Of a stretch of DNA of 64,000 nucleotides, positions 1-13,194 are shown piece after piece (position 1 is the stretch's first letter; every line of letters begins with the position of its first letter). The notes under the pieces were generated by a model. The model was not told the DNA's origin. It saw only the letters and a list, made by a program, of their open reading frames with translations, and made no database searches. A program made the position numbers and the translations under genes. The stretch covers positions 415,150-479,149 of the forward strand of contig NMRB01000015.1 in the NCBI GenBank assembly GCA_002633025.1, given 5' to 3'. The stretch is from Notospermus geniculatus (taxonomy: Eukaryota > Nemertea > Pilidiophora > Heteronemertea > Lineidae).

Positions 1-1560
1 TTCACTTGTTCATTCACTGTGCTGGTAAAGTAGGTGGCAGGAAGTTAGCCATCTGGAAACAACATTGTAGCATCCCTTCAAATGTTCCCAGTCCATGTTC
101 TATACTCGTGTGGTGCTTATAAAACATGGAATGGAACATTGGGGTGTGGCACAATGTTGACCAAGTGTCTACCTTCATCTGTACTACAGTTATATAACAA
201 ACCATATATTGTACATGGTGTAGTGCAACCAAGTCACTTGTAAATACTGAGACATCAAAATAGGAATTCAGAATTCCAGGGTATTACTAGTGTGTTAGTT
301 ATTAAACTTTGTTCACTGATTCTCTGTGGTTCTACTTATGTCAGTAGATACCAACCCCTGACCTATCTGTAATAAAATAGGTTTAAATAATAAAAGGGTT
401 GTCATTTTACTCTATGCATGTGCGGAGTAGATCCTTTTGAAGCTGACACTCTCCCAGGCAGACATCTCCCCTCCCTCCCTCCCTCACTCTCTCTCTCTCC
501 CTCTCTCTCTCTCAAAGACCCCGAGGGAGGGAGGGAGAGAGAGAGAGAGTCTCTCAAAGACACCAATCTTGAGTCCTTGACCTTGACATGTAGCCTTGCA
601 TATCAAGGTACCTCTCAATGGGATCACAGCCCATTGCCTCAAAAGGTGTCACTAGTGGTTAAAAGTGACGTCTGTCCTGATCATCTTCCCATTCAAAAGA
701 CCTAGCCTATGTGGTTGCGGTGTGTGCTGCGCTCTATTGTAGCTATACACGTATTAAGGACAGCATTTAATTATGTCATTTAAGACATTAAAGGAGGAAG
801 CAGGCCTATCATTGAAAAATCCAGATTTGCCTACAAGTTTTTCAGCAATATTGATTGCTTTTATGATGATGTGGCGAATGCCAATAACAAACATCCAACT
901 TGATTGGCCCAACAAAGGAAACTTTCTGATGAACACAAGTCAAGAAGTCTGTAATCTTACTGTGTTTTGAGAAATTTATTTGTGAAGACTCGTATAAATT
1001 ACAAAATACACAAATATTTACAAAATACATTCCACTTACAAAAAACGTGCTTTACACAATCTGACATCATGATACTGGCAGCAGGGTTACAAATCTTAGT
1101 TAGCGAGGTGGTTAAGTTCTATCATTTTATATACACCACCCTGATGTGTAGATTCTGAAGGTCCATGGATAGTGGTATTGTTACAGAAGTTCAAAATCTA
1201 GCCATGAAGTATAGGAAGTAAAAGCCTAACTTGGTTGCGTCAGAAACAAAGCAACTGTTCACATGGATTAATACAGGTGCAAAAAAACTACCGTACTGTG
1301 ATAGTGTGAAGTTACCAGGAAATTCATAAAAGCTGCAACATTTCATTATGTTTAACAAGTGATCGAAGAAACGTGGTTCATCTAATACTGCTGGTGGTGA
1401 TGTGAAATGCTGTAGGCTGAATGGAGATTTCCCTTAATCAAGAGTGGTCAAGGAAACTCGTGCGGGATTGATGACGTCAGGCCCGTCGCTCTCAGTTTTA
1501 ATTGACTCGCCAAGTAAAAAGAACAGCAAAGAATAAAATTTTCAATCCGAGGCAAACCAC
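1..1560. other. Intergenic DNA, no gene seen
   Basis: No open frame here looks like a conserved protein. The main structure is a polypyrimidine/polypurine palindrome at about 470-555 (separate entry). Otherwise it is AT-rich with short ORFs of random appearance. Confidence 0.5.
470..560. repeat. CT-rich/GA-rich imperfect palindrome
   Basis: A run of (CCCT)n and (CT)n from about 472 to 513 is followed, after a short spacer, by (GGGA)n and (GA)n ending near 552. The two runs are reverse complements, and both are followed by a 'ctctcaaagac' word. The strand can fold on itself, and each half is also a polypurine/polypyrimidine tract. Confidence 0.8.
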
Positions 1561-1599
1561 GTGCACATCACAGTTTCTCACTGAAGGTCACAGTCAGCC

Positions 1600-1965
1600 T
1601 AGTCCTTGACGAGGTCACAATCTGTTCACGCCGCAAGGTTACAATCAGGCACGACAAGGACACAATCAGTCATCAATCATAGGCACATTAGGCCTACAAT
1701 CAATCCGAAACAATCAGGCACTGACAATAACATCAGTCTCTGGCATCAATGTCGCACTCACTCCCTCGCAAGGTCACAATCAATTCCCGACGACAAGGTC
1801 ACAATCAATCTCCCACAAGGTCACAATCACTCTCTCTCACAAGGTCACAATCACTCTCTCACAAGGTCACAACCAATCTCTCACAAGGTCACAACCAATC
1901 TCTCACAAGGTCACAACCAATCTCTCACAAGGTCACAATCATGCCGTTTCGTCCGCTGACGAGGA
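1600..1965 (+). repeat. ~20-bp minisatellite carrying AGGTCA
   Basis: Degenerate copies at the left become near-perfect 20-bp units (tctcacaaggtcacaaccaa) between about 1825 and 1940. Each good unit holds the word AAGGTCAC, which includes the nuclear-receptor half-site AGGTCA in direct orientation. The two overlapping ORFs here are by-products of the repeat, not genes. Confidence 0.85.
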
Positions 1966-2740
1966 CACAATGTTCTCATGGATGAATACACAGGTCCTCC
2001 AGGGTTTGAAGTCGTTAAAGGAGCACGTTCGGCATTTATGTGCACCTTAAAGCAGAGTTCTGAGCAGATCAATGTCGCCTGTAAGTTGTGGCGAAATATT
2101 CAACCCCTGATTCAGGGGCAATCCCACATTCAGCTTTGGCAGCACAGCTTTCAATCTAAATTAACACTGTAAGACGGAATAAAACACAAAGCAAAGCGAA
2201 AACTAACATTGCCACTAGATGGCGTGACGATCAAGTGGACACTACGTCACATTGACGTCATTTTATCACAGATATTTGGCTGATGAGCTCAAAGAATCTA
2301 ACGGTGAAACTTTGAAATGAACACGATGGAAAACTTTGGTTATGGACTCGCGCAGACGAATAACGTCCAGTGATCTCATCTGCGGATGATGTTGACGGAC
2401 ATCCGAATGGTGTCATGATAGCAGACGACACACTGCTGGAACCGAATGGTTTCTCTTCCAGGTTTGAGCCACAGAAAAAGGCATCCTTTATAGGTAGGCC
2501 TACAAGACTGGGTCGGAGAAATTCTTCGGCAGCTAGTTAATGATGGGAATGATGAGCACCGGCTAAGCGTCACGTGATGATGTCATGATCTACGTCCTTG
2601 GGGCGTTGCCGATACCGAGGACTGTTTTGTAGGATCCTATACCATAGCGACCGACTGAAATGACATAGATACCAGTTTAGTAGGATGGGGAAAATGGGAC
2701 TGCTCTCAGCCCCGTCATTCTGCCGAGGAATCGTCGTTCA

Positions 2741-3084
2741 TCATGAACTCAATGATATCCCAAAATCCTTGTTGCGGACCCCATGGCCGCAAGGCGACAG
2801 TGGTTGTCTGCCCGCATGGAAATACCTACACAGAGTTGGCTTTGGTCGCTCCTTCCACCAATAAACGAACCCTTCTTTAGCTCTATCATTGTAACAGTTC
2901 CGATAAGCTGCCTTTCCCGATCCAACGTTTGGGCGGCTGAGGTGATAGTTGCCGGGAACGCGACCGTTCATTCCAGCCACAAACTTCCTGTTGAAGTCAC
3001 CAACAGATGATTTGCTTTTGATGATGTCATCGATGTTGTTGCGTTCCATTCCGCGCTTGGCGTCTGTGAAAAAGGCTTCGACAG
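2741..3084 (-). CDS. Terminal exon of an unrecognised protein
   Basis: A 113-residue open stretch ends with TGA at 2741-2743. It is preceded on the minus strand by a good acceptor (pyrimidine/AT-rich tract, then ttttgcag) just above 3084, in phase 1. The composition looks like real protein: basic and aromatic-rich, with GFVYWWKERPKP, LCRYFHAGRQPLSP and KFVAGMNGRVPGNYHL. That style resembles small ciliary or sperm microtubule-associated proteins, but I cannot name a family, so this is only a suggestion. The internal Met at 3047-3049 could be mistaken for a start, but the frame stays open to the splice site, so a last exon is more likely. A possible first exon lies at 6111-6160, and at least one further exon would be needed to reconcile the reading phases. 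Confidence 0.55.
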
Positions 3085-6000
3085 CTGCAAAATAAATTCA
3101 GTATGATATAAATAGAATGTAACCTTGGACTATTAAACACCGTGTAGGGACTGTGCGGTTCTTTGCATTCATGGTCGCGCCAAAGTTCATTGGCAAATCC
3201 ATCTCATGCCAAGCTTTTTTGATCGAGATGCAGGGTGCAGATTTGCGAGCTGCCAAGCACTAAATTTATGATTAGTTGTTTGACTTTTCTATGATGCGGG
3301 ATTGCTTGGCAACGAGGCGAGATCATCTCGAAATCCCCAAAGTGGAACACCTTTCCTCAGGTCTTTCCTATTACCGGTACACGTAGCCCGGGTCTTTAAT
3401 TACCTGCGTCAGTGAGGACGGGTCCGTATGAAGGGGCGCTGAAGGCGTGGTCAGAAAGAGAAGTAGCTCTTATCTTCATTTTACTCCAGTGGTCAGTGTT
3501 ACCACGCGGCATGTTGACGGCTTCGTGACGCGACCAAAAGGTCATGCTGTAAAAAGCAGAGGAATGCTAGTTGTTGCTGTGCGGGACGCATCGTGCTAGG
3601 GATGTTTGTGCCAAGCAAGCAAAGCGCACACAAGTGAATGGCATGGGCTTGTCCGGTGCAGCAGCCGCAGTCGGGTCGTATGACCAAGGCCATCTTCTGT
3701 CAGCCCACACTGACGGGACTTTGGCCAGTCTGCGGTTTGTGCTGACTATCTTGCAAAGTGAAAGAAAAAAAATGCCTGTGGAAATTTCTCCTAGCTCGGA
3801 CAACCACTGTCGTGAGACATACCCCCGAAAACGAAAATGCGGCAAACCTCACCAAGTGAATTGTAGTCCTTTGGTCTGTCAAGTGCTGGGTGTGATTCCG
3901 TCAATCCTTCTGTTGGCATATATTAATGAAAAATGCCTTTATAGGAACTTTTCGGGTCTTGTTGGAGTCACCTTGCGAAAAGTCAATTGTCAATTAGGCC
4001 TATTTTACGTGTCATCGGTTATCATAGGCCCTACGACACTACCATGAACATAATAAGACAAGTTTGGTCTTCAACAAAGAATGATCCTTAGTTATTAGAT
4101 CTATATCATATGATCCTCCCCGGGATTAGGCCTAGTAACGGGGATAAGTGAGGACATAGGCCTCCATGTCCCCATTAAATCCTTCAAAAGCCTTTTATAT
4201 CCGCTGACAAATCGCTCGCAGCTTGCTGTTAAAGTGTGAAAAATGGGTTGACAATCAATCACTTTTACTTGTCGGAGTTCATCGAACAGTTCTCACAGTA
4301 GGCCTCCCGATATAATAGTATTCATTCGAGTTTGCAAAGGTTGGAGAAATAAGTGCCAGATTTTTACCTCTTCTGCAAAATCTCAGGCAATTTCAAGCCG
4401 TCATACCTTGCCGAACACTGAGGGCAAATTTTACGACTTACTGGCTGTGAAACCACACTTGAATTCATCAGTTAATTGCATTATGTCGACCCACTGGGGA
4501 CTTGCGGAATGTCTAATTAACGTTGCCACTACATGTAGGCCTAATTTGTCCAAATTCGAAGAAAAAGGATTCATTTATTTTCAAAGGTCGCAGTATGTGC
4601 CCCTATTTTAGAAGTGACTGCCGACAAGTGTCCGAAAAAAAGACCTTTTCTGTCGTCATCCCCACTCTGACACTGACGCTGCACGATGTGGTTCGTGTTC
4701 AGACTCTAAACCTCGTTAATAATTATGGACCTGTCGTACCAAACTGGGTCATATGGCTAGAAAATCTAGAAAATTATGCAAATCTTCTTTATTCACATTT
4801 CTGAATAATCGTGATTTTCAATACAGTCTACCAATAATTGATTTTTTCCCCACTTGTTTGTGGTATTTCGGTGAAGAGTTTGTTTGGCGAACGTGAATCG
4901 CATCTCAATTTCGACAGCTGAAAGTCTGAATAAGGTTATGTCATACAGCGCTGTCAATCTGAGGTTGGGGCCTTCGTGTAGGCCTAGTTAGTCGGCCTAC
5001 AACTCTCTTTGACTGTAGGTGCTGGTTTCCTCCTGCTCAATAAGACCATATTTTGTATTAATGTAGGCCAAAGAGCCTACAAACATAGACCCGGTGAACA
5101 TTTTAGATCCGGTGAACGCCACTTGGAAATATTTTGAGTCGCCCATAAAAACCTAATATCATTTTTATTTTGTTTAATCTACCAGGGAGCGTTTGTGACA
5201 CCTATTTTGTAATAATAAGTAGGCAACATGCATATGGTACTTAAATACTATAGGTATTAATGTGGACATATGGATTTAAAACTCGGTACAGTATGGCAAC
5301 AGGTAATAACGGTATACATTATTTATAACAAATGCAACATGGTGTGATATACGAAATAAGTTACGGAGAGACAGTCATGACGGTATGGTTTCTGTTCGCA
5401 ACGTCGACACCGTGGAGAGAACGGATATTAACCCTTAATAAAATAAAATGTAGTCAACGTATAGACTGGAATAGAGTAGGCCTATAGATGAGATACGAAC
5501 TGTAGATAAAAATTATTCGAGCAGGCTTCGCCTTATAGTTGTGTTGGCAAGGGCAAGGGCTACTGATGGAGATGACAAACCCCGTAGGTCAGTGGGGAGG
5601 AACATCCTCAGGCATGAAACCTCGCTGTGACACAGAAACAAGGATCTGGGCTGCCGCACATGGTCAAGACCGATAAGAGAATGTCAACCCTCGGACACTT
5701 TGCCGTTTAAACGATTTGGATCATGTTTGGGAAGAGAAGACCACCACTTGTCAACTCTCACCAGTCAGACGTACTCGTCTTCGCAACGCAAATCAAATGA
5801 AAAAAAAAATAACCAAATTCTGCCGTTGCCAATATTCAATATGAAGTGAAAGGCAAATATCATGTGTTTAGATATAATAGGTAAGAGATATTAAGCAGTG
5901 GGAAACTTGGCTTCGCTTCCATTTGCATTTGAAATTCATTTCAATTGATCCATCGACAGTATTGCTGTGCACGTTCGCTGTCGTCTGTTGTATACAGAGG

Positions 6001-6110
6001 AATAATGGCGAATGATTAAAAATCGTATGAACGCATGACTGAATACCTTTGAACAGTTAATATATAATGAAGAGCAGGCCTATCTTTTATGGAAATTGAA
6101 GAAAACTTAC
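3085..6110. other. Intron/intergenic DNA, no exon identified
   Basis: ORFs up to 158 codons occur (3571-4047, +), but they show no recognisable domain, splice context or sensible composition. If the minus-strand exons at 2741 and 6111 belong together, this is intron with at least one unrecognised exon. Confidence 0.4.
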
Positions 6111-6160
6111 TCAGATCTGGCTGGGGTACCTGGGAGCATTGGTGGGAGTGAGACAGCCAT
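6111..6160 (-). CDS. Possible first coding exon (MAVSLPPMLPGTPARS)
   Basis: On the minus strand an ATG at 6158-6160 opens a 16-codon proline-rich start that runs into a strong donor, GA|gtaagttttc. It could be the first exon of the gene ending at 2741. The phases do not match directly: this exon leaves 2 nt, while the terminal exon needs 1 nt before it. At least one unseen exon of length 2 modulo 3 is therefore required. Support is the start plus the donor only. Confidence 0.3.
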
Positions 6161-6528
6161 GTTCACAGGCAGACGACGGTCCTCTCTCTCAAGCAGACGA
6201 GACGAGTTGACAAATGACGGCAGGCGGCGCGACCAGTTGATCGCGCCTCAAACTAATCACCTCTCGTTGCTCCTGGCAACTTACAACAAATGTTACGGCG
6301 ATAGTGTTGGCACGCGACAAACGGGTGATTAAACATGCACAGCCGAATAATAAACATTGCCCACCACCACTAAACCGTACGAGCAACGAACAACTATGCA
6401 ATTAAAACGTTTTATCCGATTTTTCATACAACTCTGTCAACATCTCTCAAATATTTGTTTTCCTGAGGCCTAGGGGGATGGTTCACATTGCTCTGACGTC
6501 TGGCTGAAAGTATATTGACTTATGAATA

Positions 6529-6792
6529 ATTGCCTCTACTTCTGTTTAACCCAATGGGCGCGGAATCCAACAGCGGGAAAACACCACAACTCGTGTTTGT
6601 TGGACCTTGGAGGAATAAAACGGTAATTAGTGAGGTTTCGCAAACCTGACAAAACACGAAATTGCCTCTACTTCTGTTTAACCCAATGGGCGCGGAATTC
6701 AACAGCGGGAAAACACCACAACTCGTGTTTGTTGGACCTTGGAGGAATAAAATGGTAATTAGTGAGGTTTCGCAAACCTGACAAAACACGAA
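6529..6792. repeat. 132-bp perfect-phase tandem duplication
   Basis: Two adjacent copies (6529-6660 and 6661-6792) start with attgcctctacttctg and end in a cctgacaaaacacgaa word. They differ at only a few bases. 132 is a multiple of 3, so the minus-strand ORF shows a doubled 44-residue block, but it resembles no known protein. The duplicated unit is part of the larger inverted repeat described next. Confidence 0.9.
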
Positions 6793-7175
6793 GTACAAAA
6801 TTCAACTCCATTTCCAGAACCTAATTTCTGGAGATGGTTGGTACCACAAATGTCCCTGCTCCCAGTGCGTCTTTTAGCATATCATGTAAGACGGAGAGAG
6901 TTATGGTGCATCTGGAATTTTTAAATTTACACTTCGTAGATACGAAATAGAAACGAAAGACAAATTTCAAAGTTTAATATACACCGTAACTCTATCGGTC
7001 AAAACGTCATACGCTGAAAGACGCTCTTGCAGCAGGCGATGTTTGTGGTACCGGTACCAACCATCTCCTGAAATGCATTACGTCATGGAAATGAAGTCCA
7101 ATTTCGTATTTCGAACTTTGTGTTTCGTCAGATTTGCGAAACCTCACTATTGTATCACAGCGCGCCGAATTTCTC
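6630..7175. mobile_element. Inverted-repeat element, ~150-250-bp arms
   Basis: The left arm (about 6630-6890) carries agtgaggtttcgcaaacctg, then ggagatggttggtacc, then gcgtcttttagc. It is matched in reverse complement by the right arm (about 7010-7170). The arms are diverged, so this is an old fold-back or MITE-like element. The left arm includes the second copy of the 132-bp tandem duplication. Confidence 0.7.
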
Positions 7176-7330
7176 AAGTGAAGAAAGGGATGGCGGCCAT
7201 GTTTTACGGAAGCACCGTACAGTGTGCCGCTGAGATTATGTGATTCAATATGACCAATCGGAAGGCGTCCTCAAAAATAACCTCGAAAATTTCTCAAAAA
7301 ATCGTACACAAATCTCGAAGCCGGTGAAAT
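7140..7330 (-). repeat. Dispersed repeat, copy A (also near 42.5-43.2 kb)
   Basis: On the minus strand this reads through a gaggttatttttgaggacgc block, a CCAAT-type 'cttccgattgg', then 'atctcagcggcacact', and an 'acatggccgccat' word followed by 'cacttgagaa'. The same ordered blocks occur on the plus strand at 42540-42640 and 43150-43215, there separated by about 0.5 kb. This is an interspersed family of unknown class. Confidence 0.7.
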
Positions 7331-8442
7331 TATTCAGATTTTCTTATTCGGGACAGGCTTTGATTCCAAATGATTTGAATATGTATCAATAGTCAATAAA
7401 TTACGTGAGAGGAAAAAGGCGAAATATCGGGGACAAAATTGAACAATGCTAAGTGTAATGATTTTATGGTCAGGATGCCTGAAGGCCAGCTCACCAAAAG
7501 GAGGGGCAGAGACTGCGATCGGAGACTCGCTTGTTCGGGGCAATGAGGAATTGCATAGAATACCGAAACCTTCAATGAGAATTGCAAATGAGGCCGCTTG
7601 AAGAGACAGATGAGGATGTCACATCACTGACTGGACAGCCGAGCCGAGCCACTGGGAATCATGGAATGGGCAGAGAAGTCATTACGCATCTGAGGGCTGC
7701 TCCATCATATGTGAGAGTTTCTCGCGCTCGTTGGCTCTCAACGAGCAACTCAATCATTGAATATGGGCGGTCTGGTCATTTCACTCAGGTCCGTCACGAC
7801 GACATGTATGACGACAGTCGAGGAGACGTCTTGACGAGTTTTGTATTGTCTGCCATGGGTCCCTAACCCCACTGCAGTAAATTGTCTCTCGAATTACAAG
7901 TCACAACCTATCAAACTTGACTTACATGTACGACAAGACAGTTTTTCATTTTAACTTCAATTTATTGAATCCTGAAACGGCACAGTACATGAAAGAGAGT
8001 ACGCTTGGCTGTACTCAATCTGCATGATGCGGTAAGAGTAGGAATACGTTACAACTTGTGGAAAATTCAAGAAACGCGATGTTCACTCCGGCGATTCAAA
8101 TCGACTCTACCTGTTCTGGGTCACCGTCAGCGCCTGGCTGTGGACAGACCTTCTACGGGTTGCCCGGATATCGCAGGCGACCTGCCTGCATGGTCTGTGT
8201 CACCCTTTAACTTGATGATTCTGTGCAGGTTGTAGATTGCAGGGAGCTGTTTGTGACTCGACCCCAGGACGTCGCGGGCAGGACGTAGACCTCCATTTGA
8301 ATTGATATCCAGTGAATACTTACCTGGCTGAGTGACCCAAGATTGGCCAAGAATCAAATTGCTATGGACCTGCCCTTCATATTGCCCTTCATTTTGCCCT
8401 TCAAAATGTGTGTTTATGGGGCTTGACATTCTTCATCTTCAG
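7331..8442. other. Region upstream of METAP2 exons, no N-terminal exon seen
   Basis: I looked for the Lys/Glu-rich N-terminal coding sequence expected of METAP2 and did not find it. A short ~15-bp tandem repeat (tgcccttcat type) lies at 8370-8402, just before the first visible METAP2 exon. Confidence 0.5.
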
Positions 8443-10999
<2,557 letters not shown>

Positions 11000-11350
11000 G
11001 ACTTAAGGTCTATCAGTTGCATGAAAAATTGCCTGGGTCGGATGTGAAGGTTGTAGTCTAGGCAAGAAATCCCAAAATGTGCTTATTTCAGCCGCATGAG
11101 GCATTTTTGAGGAAAAGCAAACAAATAGGTTGTTCTGAATGGAAATTTTGTGCTGAATATGAATATCTTGTTTGTGTTTCCCAAAATTGCCTAATTAGGT
11201 CATTAATTAAGGTCAAAGGTTAATTAAGGATACATTTCATATTTTCACAAAAAATGATTTATTTCACCCCCTGAATACAATGGCATAAAAAATTGTGCAA
11301 TATATGTCAAAGTAAAGCACACAGAGCCTGTCAAATTGTGAAATTTAATG
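11000..11350 (+). other. Probable METAP2 3' UTR
   Basis: AT-rich sequence between the METAP2 stop and the fold-back element. I see no other gene. A polyadenylation signal cannot be assigned with confidence; aataaa-type words occur only further right, inside the repeat (about 11819). Confidence 0.4.
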
Positions 11351-12715
11351 GAAAATGTAAAGGAATTTTTCACTTCTTTTGGGAATATCTCCTTAACTAT
11401 TCGACTTTTTCTATTTTGGTATGCACACTGTTTTTAACAATTGAATGCATCATTGAGAATGATTCTCTGTTTTCTAGTCATTGTTTTAAATCTGAGGGAG
11501 AGAAGTATGGTATTTGGTTGCATAATTTGTATTAATTAGCACGGTAAATTACCGAACTAATTACTAACTAGACCCAATAGCCAGTTAATGCAATCCTCAA
11601 TAATCCTCATAGTCCGCGGGCTAGGAAGGGTCCACATGCACCCCCACCCCCCATGACCAAACCTTTTTGGCATTTTCTTATTCCCTGTGGTATACCCTTT
11701 GTGAAAATGTATGTTAACATAAAAAAATTTGGCTCTCATGTTACCATAGCAATGGGTTTTTGACCACACCCATAGGAAAACTAATAAGCCCATAACTTTG
11801 CTATAATTTAATCATATTCAATAAATTTGGTATCAACACACAGGTTTTCATTTACTCTCTCATCTAGGAATGTTAAATCCATTTTCTCATGGTTTCTGAC
11901 CTTGTAAGGGGTCAAAATTGATGAAATTTAAAATGTACGTAGTTATTGGACCATGAGAGATGACTGGGAAAGATGGCTATTTCTTAATTTTTTTCAGCAT
12001 AGTGCTGATAACTAAACATTTCCTCCTGTTTTAGATGAAGATGGACATGCTGAACACATTTCCAAGACGGCCACCCTTTTTAGGGGGCCTAAGGCCCAAG
12101 GGATTCACAGTGGGGGGGGGGGGGATTCTGATGTCTTCAAATCATATCAACATGGGTGTCAAATTAAAGGTCTCAGTGAGTACAACAACATGGCATGGGT
12201 TTCATTCCCCACAATGTACACTGCAACCCTTGCGGGGGTCAAAAAGGGCCACAAACCTGACATTGACCCCTTCCCACAAGTTCGACGGGGCTGCAGGTGG
12301 ATGAAAATAACTTGTTTCAACATTGCTCTCATAGAGCTCCGAAATGACACGCATCATGACAAACTTTGGGTAACAGTTTTCTTGATCATGTTGATCCCAA
12401 AAGGGTCCAAATTCAGGATATTGCCTTGGATTGTTATAGAGGGCACAGGTGAATTTTTCCAACACACCAAATATGGAATCATCAACTTCCCAGAAGTCCC
12501 CAAGCTTAATAGCAAATGCTTCCTGGTATTACTGTCGTTTTTCCAGAAGCTTTATGCCCTTCCCTTTACCCTATTGCACTTGTGCTGTCGCATCTGGTAA
12601 ACGCATGTAAGCGCATGTAAGCTAAGTGTAGCAGAATACATCTTTTGCCCCAGTGATTTTACCAACCCTGTAATGTTAATGCTACAATTTTTTGCTGGCT
12701 ACATGGAGCAGTGAT
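11350..12715 (+). repeat. Left arm of ~3.3-kb fold-back element
   Basis: Reverse-complement partner of about 13195-14720. Landmarks shared by both arms include 'cgactttttctattttggta', a 'cccgcggaccatgag'-like block, a poly-G tract and 'gtttcattccccacaatgta'. The frame 12190-12600 (136 codons) is open in this arm, and its counterpart is open in the other arm. No domain is recognisable and the composition does not suggest a real protein. The outer border is gradual. Confidence 0.85.
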
Positions 12716-13194
12716 TCTCATGCAGAGATTCTGAATGGCCATGAAGTAATCCTCATATGTGACCTGTGACAGCAAGATGAGTCGGAATGCACACAGAACT
12801 TAGAAAACCCAAAGGTGCACTCAACGGATTGTTGATTTCAGGACTGTCTGCCCATTGTGAAATTTGGCTTTGTCCATTTCTGTACTTGTTCTCTTGTGTC
12901 ATCTTGGGTCTTGTTTCTGGCGGGTTCAATTCATTTTGCCGTCACAGATCACATATTATAGTGAAGGCCAAGCATATCAGTGTTGACGTCTGGTGGGAAG
13001 CAGAAAACCTGCAAGGAAATCAAATCCCTCAGTTCACCCCAAGAGGAAACAGATTCTCGGGTTATTCTCTGCTGCCTCTATGCGAAGGATAGGGGTACAA
13101 GTTTGTTTGTGTTCGAAGCCCTGACACAGACATATTGTTTATTCTCCTCCATTAGTAATCGCAACTCAAGGAAATAAACATTCTCTTCGAAACA
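12716..13194. other. Spacer of the fold-back element
   Basis: About 480 bp between the arms. A 101-codon ORF (12787-13092) has a hydrophobic stretch but resembles no known protein. Nothing else is evident. Confidence 0.5.

Noticed and set aside
2280-2330. CTGATGA...GAAA hammerhead-like words
   Set aside because: No complementary stem between the two boxes.
3571-4047. 158-codon plus-strand ORF
   Set aside because: No domain, no splice context and ordinary intergenic composition; long for chance but unsupported.
12190-12600. 136-codon ORF conserved in both arms of the fold-back
   Set aside because: Preserved openness is expected from a recent duplication; no domain or codon signature.
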